A stretch of DNA of 64,000 nucleotides from Acinetobacter beijerinckii CIP 110307. GTDB lineage: Bacteria > Pseudomonadota > Gammaproteobacteria > Pseudomonadales > Moraxellaceae. Of this stretch, positions 34,729-43,287 are shown in pieces. Positions within the stretch are counted from its first letter, which is position 1; each line of letters opens with the position of its first letter. The DNA lies in NCBI RefSeq assembly GCF_000369005.1, contig NZ_KB849765.1, positions 682,001 through 746,000 on the forward strand, given 5' to 3'. The notes under the pieces were generated by a model that was not told the DNA's origin, did no database searches, and saw only the letters and a program-made list of their open reading frames with translations. The position numbers and the translations under genes were made by a program.

Positions 34729-35541
34729 ATGATTGCTTATAAAGTGATTTTTGGACCTATTACGAAAACAAATCGAGAGGATGCAGAATGGATAGTCGAA
34801 GATTACATTTCGATTTTATTTCATAATGGACAAGTATGCGGTGAGAATTTTTTAGTCGTACAAAATGGGCTACTTTGTACGTATATTAATTTGCAAGGAA
34901 TTAATGCAAATTTAAAAGAATATCATTGCAAATATGGCATAGAGCGACTGAAACGCGTTATTGAGTTATTTGGTTGTGAACCATTGTGGGAGTGTATTGA
35001 TGACGATGTTCCCGAACAAAATACCCATTGGCAAAACGCTAGCTTTCTTTATCTCTATACTCATATGAATGATTGGCAGTCACCCGTGTATCGAGGAGAT
35101 AGTGGAAACCCAATTCCGATTTTTATTCTTTCTGGAGAGCATAAGCAACGAGAAGAAATATATTTTTGGCAACAAGAATATAAAAACTGTGATCAAGCTT
35201 GGATACATAGTGGTGCTTTGGAAAAAATAGCCTATAAACAATTGGCAATTCCAGATAGTGAATTGTCAAAAGCTGGACAAAATATATGTAAATATATTGA
35301 AGAGGTTACAGGTATATCTACATATTATTATCTTCAACGTTATTGGGGACGTAGGAGAAATGAAGACAAAAGGCTCTGCCCATCTTGTGGTCAAAATTGG
35401 AGTACAGGATTACACTCTAGTGAGTTTCATCATTTTGCATTTCAATGTAATCAATGCCGTTTAGTATCTCATCTCGCTGTCTCTTATGAATATGAACGAC
35501 ATGCAGTTATTGGAGAGTGGCGTAATTCCAAAATCAAATAA
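34729..35541 (+). CDS. Zn-ribbon-containing protein, DUF2310-like
   Basis: 270 residues, cytoplasmic. The N-terminal ~200 residues lack known motifs (MIAYKVIFGPITKTNREDAEWIV, many aromatic residues). Near the C-terminus is a four-cysteine zinc ribbon, CPSCGQNW (about 218-225) and CNQCRLVS (about 243-250), separated by 21 residues. This layout fits the DUF2310 family, described as possible nucleic-acid-binding zinc-ribbon proteins; the assignment is from memory of the family, not from a search. It follows mnmE on the same strand after the palindrome. No function claimed. Confidence 0.6.
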   Translation: MIAYKVIFGPITKTNREDAEWIVEDYISILFHNGQVCGENFLVVQNGLLCTYINLQGINANLKEYHCKYGIERLKRVIELFGCEPLWECIDDDVPEQNTHWQNASFLYLYTHMNDWQSPVYRGDSGNPIPIFILSGEHKQREEIYFWQQEYKNCDQAWIHSGALEKIAYKQLAIPDSELSKAGQNICKYIEEVTGISTYYYLQRYWGRRRNEDKRLCPSCGQNWSTGLHSSEFHHFAFQCNQCRLVSHLAVSYEYERHAVIGEWRNSKIK

Positions 35542-35800
35542 AGCAAATATTCCGAGAAAATGAAATAATCATCATAAGAACTGGAATTTATATAAAATTA
35601 GATATTTAGCCGAAAATTATTTTGCTCAACTAAAGTAATTTAGTGGATAGCTACTCGACATTACAAGTTAAAGGGCTGTTGCTTTATCTTGTATTATGGC
35701 TGCTATTGCTTTTAAAATATGCTCTACAAATGTCAGTAGGTCCTATTTAATTCATTATTTTTTGATTTACTACATTTTTGAAGAATTTTTAAAGAAGATT

Positions 35801-36106
35801 ATGCAACATATATCAAACCATCTTATTTTTGCCATTATTTTGTCAATGCTATCATCAACTTGTTATGCAGTTACTGAGGTCTATCAGTGTAAAGAGAAGG
35901 GTTCGGTGACATTTCAATCTAAGCCTTGTCAAGGAATGGGTAAAACCGTAGCAGAAAAATTAGAGCAAGAACAACAAGCTAAAGAAAAAAGACTCGCAGA
36001 AATTCAAGAAAAAGAAAGAAAATATCAAGAACGTCTTAAGCAGCAAGAGAAAAAACCAATGACGTTTAAAGCCTTTATGATGAAATTAAAAAGTAAAATT
36101 TTCTAA
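35801..36106 (+). CDS. Small exported DUF4124-like protein
   Basis: 101 residues from the ATG at 35801 (MQHISNHLIFAIILSML), preceded by AAGAAG; a longer frame upstream lacks a signal and is rejected. Signal peptide to about residue 23 (SSTCYA), then VYQCKEKGSVTFQSKPC, the two-cysteine pattern of DUF4124 domains, then a highly charged helical tail (EQEQQAKEKRLAEIQEKERK). Periplasmic, function unknown. The 35542-35800 gap before it shows no gene. Confidence 0.6.
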   Translation: MQHISNHLIFAIILSMLSSTCYAVTEVYQCKEKGSVTFQSKPCQGMGKTVAEKLEQEQQAKEKRLAEIQEKERKYQERLKQQEKKPMTFKAFMMKLKSKIF

Positions 36107-36187
36107 TTTCATCATAATGATGACATGATTTAGAAATGAATACATAAATTGCAGCTTAAAGTATTTGTATATTCAAGCCGTAGTTTT

Positions 36188-37363
36188 TTAAGCTTCTTCT
36201 TGCTCTTCAACTGCTTCTTTCACCATATTCAATGAAGCCGCAGAATTGACAGGCATTCCTTCTTGGCGCGTACTTTTAAGTTTAATTTGTAAACGTAATT
36301 CATTGACAGAATCAGCGTTACGCAGTGCTTCATCGTAGCTAATAGCTCCTTCATTATAAAGCCCAAATAAGGCTTGATCGAAGGTTTGCATCCCTAACTC
36401 ACGTGACTTGCTCATGATTTCTTTCAGAACATGGAATTGTCCTTTTAGAATATTGTCACCAATCAACGGCGTATTCAGTAAAATTTCAATTGCAGCTCGA
36501 CGCCCTTTACCATCTTCAGTGCGCACCAGACGTTGTGAAATAATCGCTTTCATATTGGATGAAAGATCCATTAGTAATTGATTGCGACGTTCTTCTGGGA
36601 AAAAGTTAATAATACGATCTAAGGCTTGGTTGGCATTATTTGCGTGTAAAGTCCCTAAACAGAGATGTCCAGTTTCAGCAAAAGCAATCGCATGCTCCAT
36701 AGTTTCTGTATCACGGATTTCACCAATTAAAATCACATCAGGTGCTTGGCGCAAGGTGTTTTTGAGTGCATGATGCCATGAGTGACAATCGACACCAACT
36801 TCTCGATGGGTAATCATCGATTTCTTATGTTTATGTACGTATTCAACTGGATCTTCAACCGTAATAATATGCCCTGCTGAATTTTCATTACGATGATCAA
36901 TCATTGCTGCTAATGATGTCGATTTACCTGAACCAGTTCCACCCACCACGAGGACTAAACCACGTTTTTCCATAATCACATTTTTAAGCGATTCAGGAAG
37001 TTTTAATTTTTGAAAGGTTGGAATTTCTGATGTAATGGTACGAATGACCATACCAATTTGCAGCTGCTGTTTGAATACATTGACGCGAAAGCGCGATACA
37101 TTGGGTACATTGATGGCAAAATTACATTCCCAATCATTTTCAAAGTCTTGTCGTTGTTTTTCATTCATTAAACTATAAGCAAATAACTTGGTTTTTTCCG
37201 CAGTTAATTCTTGTTGTCCTAACGGTCGCATCAAGCCTTGTAATTTAATACTCGGTGGAAAATCTGCTGTAATAAATAAATCTGAGCCGCCATATTCAAC
37301 TACTTTGGTGAGCATGTGAAACATAAAGGTTTTTGCTTCTTCTAATAGTTCCGCGTTATACAT
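36188..37363 (-). CDS. PilT/PilU-family type IV pilus ATPase
   Basis: 391 residues from the ATG at 37363 (MYNAELLEEAKTF); a TTG six codons upstream is weaker. Hexameric cytoplasmic retraction-type ATPase: PAS-like N-domain with GGSDLFITADFPPSIKLQG, Walker A GGTGSGKST near 140, Asp box ITVEDPVEYVH, Walker B DVILIGEIRD, His box ETGHLCLGTLHANNA. The C-terminal extension and GVDCHSWHHALKNTLRQAPD fit PilU better than PilT. No pilT is next to it here, so it is a solitary member in this window; the C-terminal tail is glutamate-rich. Confidence 0.85.
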   Translation of the reverse strand: MYNAELLEEAKTFMFHMLTKVVEYGGSDLFITADFPPSIKLQGLMRPLGQQELTAEKTKLFAYSLMNEKQRQDFENDWECNFAINVPNVSRFRVNVFKQQLQIGMVIRTITSEIPTFQKLKLPESLKNVIMEKRGLVLVVGGTGSGKSTSLAAMIDHRNENSAGHIITVEDPVEYVHKHKKSMITHREVGVDCHSWHHALKNTLRQAPDVILIGEIRDTETMEHAIAFAETGHLCLGTLHANNANQALDRIINFFPEERRNQLLMDLSSNMKAIISQRLVRTEDGKGRRAAIEILLNTPLIGDNILKGQFHVLKEIMSKSRELGMQTFDQALFGLYNEGAISYDEALRNADSVNELRLQIKLKSTRQEGMPVNSAASLNMVKEAVEEQEEA

Positions 37364-37683
37364 GAATTTACCCAAACTCAAAGATATGACTGTTGTTCAG
37401 TCTAGTGATGTGAAATCTCTTTATTCAAAACAACAGATCCATCTGTATGTCTGATAAAAATATAATCTCTGTAGCTCATTTTATTTAGATTTAATTTAAA
37501 AGAATGAGTGAACAGAGCTTGTAGTGATCGGTGAAGTGGGATTATTCCAAAAATAAACCAAATGTTCTACTTTGATTTTTGCATATTGCTTGAATATCAA
37601 TATGCTGTGAAAAAAATTGTCAATTTCTAACCAAAAATATCTTTTTCACAAGTTTGAAGATTAAGTTGATTGTTATAAATAAA

Positions 37684-37699
37684 CGTTCCACGTGAAACA
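37684..37699. other. parS site, near-perfect
   Basis: CGTTCCACGTGAAACA differs from the parS consensus TGTTNCACGTGAAACA only at the first base. It lies in the 425-bp gene-free gap 37382-37807 between the PilU-like and DsbC-like genes, about 7.5 kb right of oriC. The rest of this gap is AT-rich with no other feature recognised. Confidence 0.85.
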
Positions 37700-37807
37700 T
37701 CAGATTTTTTGGTTGGGTTTTAGTTGTTGCTCGGTAAGCTCATGAGATTAAGCATCTGTTAGTCATTACAATCGCGATTAATTTTTGATTTGAATTGAGT
37801 GTGCATC

Positions 37808-38506
37808 ATGTTTAAGAAAGTTGGGATTTTCTCTATCTTGAGTTTTATTTCTGCTTTGAGTTTCGCAAATGTAGAGACTGTCAAAAGTAATTTAAATCAA
37901 AACTATCCTAATATCCAAGTGACTAACATTCAAAAGACCGAAATGGCAGGTCTATACAGCGCAAATTTAGATAAGCAAATTATTTATTTGGATGAAAATG
38001 CACAATATATGTTTGTAGGTTCTATGGTTCGTATGAAAGATCAAAAGAATCTCACCAAAGATCTAGTATTAAAACAAAACTCTATCGATTGGAAAAAACT
38101 CCCTTTCAAAGATGCAATTAAAACTGTAAAAGGCAATGGTAAACGGGAGCTTGCAATTTTTTCAGATCCAAATTGTCCATATTGTAAAAAATTAGAGACG
38201 GAATTAGACAAACTAAACGATGTGACAATCTATACGTTTATTTATCCATTAAAACAGCAATCGATTGCTGTATCAAAACAGATTTGGTGTGATGCAAATC
38301 AAGCTTATGCATGGAAAAATTTACTAGAAAAAAACATTCAACCTAAAGCCAAGACCTGTGCTAATCCGATAGAAAGAAATTTAGAGTTAGGTCGTAAACT
38401 AGATGTAACTGGCACACCAACTTTAATTTTCGCTAATGGTTTAAAAATGGTAGGCGGACGTAGTGCAGAAGATATTCAAGCGATTTGGAAAGAACTAGGG
38501 CTATAA
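37808..38506 (+). CDS. DsbC-like periplasmic thiol-disulfide isomerase
   Basis: 232 residues from the ATG at 37808; a GTG three codons upstream is possible. Signal peptide MFKKVGIFSILSFISALSFA, then a dimerisation-like N-domain (about 22-85) and a thioredoxin fold with active site CPYC at about 123-126 (SDPNCPYCKKLE) and the cis-proline in GTPTL. A second cysteine pair (WCDAN and KTCANP) matches DsbC structural cysteines. Expected to shuffle wrong disulfides in the periplasm. It could serve the cysteine-containing AdeT-like proteins, but that is only a guess. Confidence 0.88.
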   Translation: MFKKVGIFSILSFISALSFANVETVKSNLNQNYPNIQVTNIQKTEMAGLYSANLDKQIIYLDENAQYMFVGSMVRMKDQKNLTKDLVLKQNSIDWKKLPFKDAIKTVKGNGKRELAIFSDPNCPYCKKLETELDKLNDVTIYTFIYPLKQQSIAVSKQIWCDANQAYAWKNLLEKNIQPKAKTCANPIERNLELGRKLDVTGTPTLIFANGLKMVGGRSAEDIQAIWKELGL

Positions 38507-38516
38507 AAAAGAACTC

Positions 38517-38553
38517 CCAAATCATGATTTATGATGATTTGGGAGATTTTTCG
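38517..38553. terminator. Terminator between dsbC-like and GlsB-like genes
   Basis: 12-bp stem CTCCCAAATCAT / ATGATTTGGGAG, followed by ATTTTTCG on the plus strand; the minus side also has T-richness. Confidence 0.8.
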
Positions 38554-38555
38554 GT

Positions 38556-38807
38556 TTAGCTTTTTTTGGTGATAAGTTTATAAAGAAATAAAATGATTAC
38601 AGCGCCCAATACGGATGCGATAAAACCTGCTGCTGAATTTTCACCGTACAACCCAAGTAAACGACCACCATAGGTTGCTAATAATGAACCTGCAATACCC
38701 AGTAAAGTCGTGACAATAAAACCTGCTTTGTCATCACCAGGATGTAATGCACGAGCAATTAAACCAGCAAAAAAACCTACAACGATTGCTACAATCAGAG
38801 TCCACAT
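38556..38807 (-). CDS. GlsB/YeaQ/YmgE-family membrane protein
   Basis: 83 residues from the ATG at 38807 (MWTLIVAIVVGFFAG), with a strong AAGGAG nine bases upstream, so an upstream in-frame start is discarded. Three hydrophobic helices with glycine-rich spacing: GFFAGLIARALHPGDDKAG, TTLLGIAGSLLATYGGRLLG, and FIASVLGAVIILFLYKL. Belongs to the small transglycosylase-associated/stress-response membrane protein family whose molecular role is unclear. Convergent with the dsbC-like gene. Confidence 0.88.
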   Translation of the reverse strand: MWTLIVAIVVGFFAGLIARALHPGDDKAGFIVTTLLGIAGSLLATYGGRLLGLYGENSAAGFIASVLGAVIILFLYKLITKKS

Positions 38808-38941
38808 TGTCTTTTCTCCTTGTTTTAACAATAGTATTTATTGTTATCCTGCTTGATTAAACTAAGCTTTGTCTGTAGTCGATTACTCAGTTATGTCGTA
38901 TTTTTGTGCATAATTGAGCGGTCTTTGATGAATAGAGTTAT

Positions 38942-38968
38942 AAAAAAGGCGCTTAATAGCGCCTTAAT
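38942..38968 (-). terminator. Terminator of hpt
   Basis: Stem AAGGCGCT / AGCGCCTT with a 4-nt loop; on the minus strand followed by TTTTATAAC. Confidence 0.8.
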
Positions 38969-38975
38969 TTCTCGT

Positions 38976-39503
38976 TTAAAGTCCGATTTCACCAATAAAA
39001 GGTAAATGGCGATATTTCTGATCATAATCGAGACCGTAGCCAACGATAAATCGATCTTCAACTTCAAAGCCTAAAAATTTCACTTCTAAATCAATTTCAC
39101 GGCGTGAGGGTTTACTCACTAAAGTACATAGTTCGATTGAATTGGGCTTACGTGTTTGCAGCATTTGTATTACTTTGTTGAGGGTGTTACCTGAATCAAT
39201 AATATCTTCAACCACTAATACATCTTTACCGTGAATTTCACCATCCAAGTCCTTTAGAATTTTGACATCACGGCTAGACGTGGTACCACCGCCATAGCTT
39301 GAAACGGTCATAAAATCGAGTTCATGTGGTTTTTCAATCGCACGGCATAAATCTGCCATAAAGATGACTGAACCACGCAATAAACCAATCAATACCAGTT
39401 CTTTATCACTTTGAGCATAGTGTGCATTGATTTTTTCACCTAGCTCTTTCACTTTGGCTTGGATCTCTTCACTGGAAATCATTACGCGCATCGCAACAGT
39501 CAT
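38976..39503 (-). CDS. hpt: Hypoxanthine phosphoribosyltransferase
   Basis: 175 residues from the ATG at 39503 ([15 protein letters not shown]), with AGGA eight bases upstream. Purine salvage enzyme that makes IMP (and GMP) from hypoxanthine (guanine) and PRPP. PRPP-binding loop is [14 protein letters not shown] near residue 100; [16 protein letters not shown] covers the flexible loop; [18 protein letters not shown] closes the site. Next to the guanine deaminase gene on the same strand, though separated by a terminator, so the local theme is purine recovery. Confidence 0.96.
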   Translation of the reverse strand: MTVAMRVMISSEEIQAKVKELGEKINAHYAQSDKELVLIGLLRGSVIFMADLCRAIEKPHELDFMTVSSYGGGTTSSRDVKILKDLDGEIHGKDVLVVEDIIDSGNTLNKVIQMLQTRKPNSIELCTLVSKPSRREIDLEVKFLGFEVEDRFIVGYGLDYDQKYRHLPFIGEIGL

Positions 39504-39728
39504 CAATAGATTCCTAAAACTTTAAAAATGGGAAAATAAAAAAGGTGTTGACCTGCAACACCTCGAAATCTTGAGTTAATGTGAGAATTTTAAAACAAAA
39601 TGAATTTTCATGCATCTTTTGATGATGAAGAATATGTATCATTTTGCCGTGAAGCACTGTCTCGCTTCAACAAAACTGCGCAGCTCATGGCAAAGATGAT
39701 CAATCCAATCCTACGTTTATTGAATACC
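39504..39728. terminator. Gap between hpt and guaD with the guaD terminator
   Basis: AGGTGTTG (39543-39550) pairs with CAACACCT (39557-39564), followed on the minus strand by TTTTTTATTTT: the end of the guaD transcript. A 70-codon plus-strand frame beginning at 39600 overlaps the guaD 3' end and has no ribosome binding site; I do not call it. Confidence 0.7.
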
Positions 39729-41045
39729 CTAGTTGGCGCTATAGGCTTTTTGTCCATAGATATAGGTTGCCTCGATATTACGGTCATCGCCCATAGTAAA
39801 CAGCGCAAATAAGCTGTCATCAATTGATTTAGAGCGTGACTGACGTAGTTGTTGTAAAGCCGTTGCTTGCAGATTCAGCACGACAAAATCAGCTTCTTTA
39901 CCGATATTGAAATTGCCGAGCTTATCATCTAACTCAAGCGCTTTTGCCCCGCCCAAGGTTGCATGATACAACGACTCAAAAGCAGAGAGTTTATCACCTT
40001 GTAACTGCTGCACTTTATAGGCTTCATTGACGGTTTGTAATAAGCTAAATGAAGTCCCTGCCCCAATATCTGTACCCAAACCAACTTTGACTTGTTGTTG
40101 CCATGTTTTATTGAGAGGGAATAAACCACTACCTAAAAACAGGTTCGACGTTGGGCAAAAAGCAATTGCAGAGTCAGTCTCATGCATGCATTTCCATTCT
40201 GCATCTTCTAAATGTACGCAATGCGCGAATACCGAACGCTGACCAGTTAAGCCATAATGATGATAGACATCGAGATAGCCTTTCTGCGCTGGGAATAAAT
40301 CTTTAACCCATGCGATTTCATCTTTATTTTCACTTAAATGGGTGTGTACATAAACATCAGGAAACTCAGCTTTCAACTGCCCTGCTTTTTCAAGCTGCTT
40401 TGGTGTCGAGGTCGGCGCAAAACGTGGGGTAATCGCATAAAGAGCGCGCCCTTGACCATGCCACTTTTCGATCAGTGCTTTAGAATCGTCGTAAGCGCTT
40501 TCTGCTGTGTCGCATAAGGCTTCAGGTGCATGACGATCCATCATGACTTTACCTGCGATTAAACGCATTTGATGCTGTTCTGCGGCTTCAAATAAGGCAT
40601 CAACCGATTCAGCATGAACTGTACAGAATACCAATGCTGTGGTCGTACCATTTTTAAGTAGTTCCTGCACAAAGAATTTTGCGATCTGTTGCGCATATGT
40701 TTTGTCTTTGAACTGGATTTCAGTTGGAAAAGTATAAGTATTGAGCCAACTCAATAATTGTTCACCATAAGCACCGACCATTTCGGTTTGTGGAAAGTGA
40801 ATGTGCGTGTCAATCATGCCAGGGATGATCAATTGTTCTGGATAATGTTGGATTTCAACATCTGTAGGAAGATGATCTTGAGCGGTATCCCAAGTGCCAA
40901 ACCAGCGAATTTTGCCTTGTTCAGTGATTAGCACGCCATCTTCGATATAACGAACTTGATCGGCAATTTCAGTAGCTTGGGAAACGGTTTTTTGAATATC
41001 TAAGAAGCGACCACGAATGACCGTGATGGGAGTAGCCAAAGTCAT
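39729..41045 (-). CDS. guaD: Guanine deaminase
   Basis: 438 residues. Zinc amidohydrolase turning guanine into xanthine and ammonia. Metal site: IDTHIHFPQTEMVGAYG (HxH), VHTHLSENKDEI (His plus catalytic Glu region), FAHCVHL and LGTDIGAGTSFS (the Asp). FCPTSNLFLGSGLF is also characteristic of the family. Full length. Start ATG 41045; no close partner upstream. Confidence 0.95.
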   Translation of the reverse strand: MTLATPITVIRGRFLDIQKTVSQATEIADQVRYIEDGVLITEQGKIRWFGTWDTAQDHLPTDVEIQHYPEQLIIPGMIDTHIHFPQTEMVGAYGEQLLSWLNTYTFPTEIQFKDKTYAQQIAKFFVQELLKNGTTTALVFCTVHAESVDALFEAAEQHQMRLIAGKVMMDRHAPEALCDTAESAYDDSKALIEKWHGQGRALYAITPRFAPTSTPKQLEKAGQLKAEFPDVYVHTHLSENKDEIAWVKDLFPAQKGYLDVYHHYGLTGQRSVFAHCVHLEDAEWKCMHETDSAIAFCPTSNLFLGSGLFPLNKTWQQQVKVGLGTDIGAGTSFSLLQTVNEAYKVQQLQGDKLSAFESLYHATLGGAKALELDDKLGNFNIGKEADFVVLNLQATALQQLRQSRSKSIDDSLFALFTMGDDRNIEATYIYGQKAYSAN

Positions 41046-41244
41046 AACAACCTACAATGTTTTTCGAATGATTATACCTGACTTTGTGAAACTTACTGGA
41101 TTATTCGCCTAATTTTAGCGTTTAAAGCGTGTATAAATATGAGTAATTATTTGAGTCGATTCATTTTGATTGAAAATTAGAATGAATAATTTATCGACAG
41201 TAAATGTCTTTGTTGAAAATAATACCGCAAAAAGGAGATTGGTC

Positions 41245-41799
41245 ATGTCAAAAATTCATCTTGCAATAAATCATGGCTTTAAAAAGTTTAAGAATAGTTC
41301 TGTTTTAATTGAGGAAATGAAAAAGCAAATTCAATCCATGTGGATATTATTCGCTTATACCGATGATCAAGGAGATCCAAGGCAAAGCTTTGCTCTGATT
41401 GAGGTCATTATAGATGATATCAGTATCCCTAAAAATGAAAGGATTTTAACTTACCATTCAGATGATTTTTTATCTGAGGATTTTATTGCATTTGATGAAG
41501 AGAATGACGAGATTCTTTATTATCAGATTCTTGAAGATGAACAGTTTGATGTCAAGGAATTAGAGTTTTTTAAATGGGAGTGTGATGAAAAATTTGATGG
41601 GAAAATTCTATACTTTCGAGTTCCAATAACAAAAAAGGATAAAATAAAGCAGGAGGTTTTTTTGGGATGGGCTGATTTTGAAAACAATTCTCAGAATCTT
41701 GAGTTATACACCGCTAGCCTTAGTAAGTTAGTTGATGTGAACGAGCATACCATTAAGGATATTTATTTTTCTTACGTACCTTTCTTGAGCATAGAATAA
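41245..41799 (+). CDS. Hypothetical protein
   Basis: 184 residues from the ATG at 41245, chosen for the very good AAGGAG seven bases upstream; earlier in-frame starts have none. Cytoplasmic, acidic, rich in Asp/Glu and aromatic residues (FIAFDEENDEILYYQILEDEQFDVKELEFFKWECDE is a representative region, shown here only by its character: alternating acidic and hydrophobic). I do not recognise a family. It stands alone between guaD and the terC-like gene and ends without a clear terminator. Confidence 0.6.
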   Translation: MSKIHLAINHGFKKFKNSSVLIEEMKKQIQSMWILFAYTDDQGDPRQSFALIEVIIDDISIPKNERILTYHSDDFLSEDFIAFDEENDEILYYQILEDEQFDVKELEFFKWECDEKFDGKILYFRVPITKKDKIKQEVFLGWADFENNSQNLELYTASLSKLVDVNEHTIKDIYFSYVPFLSIE

Positions 41800-41897
41800 C
41801 TGAGTCTAGTGTTAAAAAAATAAAATTTAGCTTATTTAAGATGATTTTGGCTGAAAGATTTTTTTGAATATAAAACGATTCGTAATCAATACATAAA

Positions 41898-41926
41898 CAA
41901 AAAGGGCCTTCATTTGAAGACCCTTT
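41898..41926 (-). terminator. Terminator of the TerC-family gene
   Basis: Stem AAAGGG.CTTC / GAAG.CCCTTT with a 4-nt loop, then TTTGTTT on the minus strand. Confidence 0.75.
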
Positions 41927-41940
41927 GATGCTGTTTAAAA

Positions 41941-42894
41941 TTATTGAGCTTGGCGTTTGTTATGACGTATAGAGAGATAAGCAGTGATGCTCAATACCAG
42001 TACGATAAAGCCGAGTGAAATCCAAATTGGCATGTGGAATACATCGAGCAATAACATTTTCGCACCGATAAACAATAAAATGATGCCTAAGCCATACGGT
42101 AAGTAATGCATTTTAGATGCAGCACCTGCAAGAAGGAAGAACATTGCACGTAAACCTAAAATCGCCATTAAGTTTGCTGTTAAAACAATAAATGGATCAG
42201 TGGTTACCGCAAAAATTGCAGGAATTGAATCGACCGCAAAAATGACATCCGACACTTCCACCAAAATTAAGACCAAGAATAGTGGTGTTGCCCATAACAG
42301 ACCATTTTGACGAACAAAGAAACTATTTCCATGTAGTTGCGGTGTGATTCGCATGTGTTTGCGTAACCATTTCAGCAAACTGTTGTCTTCGATATTGGTT
42401 TCTTCTTCTTGACCTTTTAGGAATTTGAAACCTGTATAAACAAGGAATGCACCAAAGATATAGAGAATCCAAGAGAACTCTTGAACGAACCAAGCGCCGA
42501 TAAAAATGAAGATCGTTCTTAAAACAATTGCACCGAGTACACCATAAAGTAAGATTTTACGTTGTAAAGAAGGTGGAATTGCAAAAGCTGCGAAAATCAT
42601 CAACCAAACGAAGACATTATCGATCGCTAGGGACTTCTCAAGTAAATAGCCTGCGAAGTATTCCATGGTTTTCTGATTGGCGATGTTGGCGCCCACTGTC
42701 TGTTGCAGGTAGAGCCATAAACCTCCACCAAATAATACTGCTACAGTGACCCATGCAATACTCCAATAAGCTGCTTGCTTAATTGGGACATTTTGGTCTT
42801 GTTTTTGTTTAAAGCCTAAAAAGTCGATGAGTAGCATGACTGTTACCATGCCAAAGAATACGACATACAGCCATAAGTTACCGATAGTTTCCAT
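41941..42894 (-). CDS. TerC/Alx-family membrane transporter, probable manganese exporter
   Basis: 317 residues from the ATG at 42894, five bases after GGGAG (an adjacent GTG is the alternative). Nine or so membrane helices; characteristic TerC stretches are LEKSLAIDNVFVWLMIFAAF, LVEVSDVIFAVDSIPAIFAVT and ILGLRAMFFLLAGAA, with buried acidic residues expected to bind metal. Size and motifs match Alx of E. coli, a manganese exporter. The yybP-ykoY element in its leader strongly supports a manganese role. Confidence 0.9.
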   Translation of the reverse strand: METIGNLWLYVVFFGMVTVMLLIDFLGFKQKQDQNVPIKQAAYWSIAWVTVAVLFGGGLWLYLQQTVGANIANQKTMEYFAGYLLEKSLAIDNVFVWLMIFAAFAIPPSLQRKILLYGVLGAIVLRTIFIFIGAWFVQEFSWILYIFGAFLVYTGFKFLKGQEEETNIEDNSLLKWLRKHMRITPQLHGNSFFVRQNGLLWATPLFLVLILVEVSDVIFAVDSIPAIFAVTTDPFIVLTANLMAILGLRAMFFLLAGAASKMHYLPYGLGIILLFIGAKMLLLDVFHMPIWISLGFIVLVLSITAYLSIRHNKRQAQ

Positions 42895-42920
42895 CACAAC
42901 TCCCTATCTGGCAAATGGAC

Positions 42921-43100
42921 ATAAAAAAACCTCGACCAGTTGCCAGATGATTAATAAAACATCTGTTTCAACATGATCAAGGTCTTGCCTACATCACAAA
43001 TAATCGTGATGCCCAGAGTCCGACTTTTTGCAAAGTGTAATGACGATACGCTGGCGCCTAAGTATTTAAACCACTTAGATTTAAGGAGGCTACTCCCCTT
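42921..43100 (-). promoter_or_regulatory. yybP-ykoY manganese riboswitch with terminator-type platform
   Basis: In the 390-bp leader of the TerC-family gene the minus strand has the aptamer hallmarks: AAGGGGAGTAGCC at the 5' end (about 43100-43088) and GCAAGACC near the 3' end (about 42990). The last aptamer bases ACCTTGATC (42983-42975) can pair with GGTCGAGGT (about 42936-42928), which is followed by six more T: a terminator that excludes the aptamer fold. Metal binding should therefore favour read-through. A second pair, ATCTGGCAA with TTGCCAGAT just before the RBS, may also control translation. Confidence 0.85.
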
Positions 43101-43287
43101 GTCAAACTAATTTTGTATGGATGCTGACATCCAAATATGTTCATAGAATTACATAATTTATGCATTTGTGCAAATTTTGAATGAATAAATTTTCAACAAT
43201 ATTTTATTATGCTTGGTGTTGCCCTTTCATTCTAAAGAATTGTCTTAGCAATAATGATGAACAAAATACAGCGTAGAGAAAAAACAT

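Noticed and set aside
39600..39812. 70-codon plus-strand frame overlapping the guaD 3' end
   Set aside because: Its first part looks protein-like but there is no RBS and the second half is antisense to guaD; at best a gene remnant.
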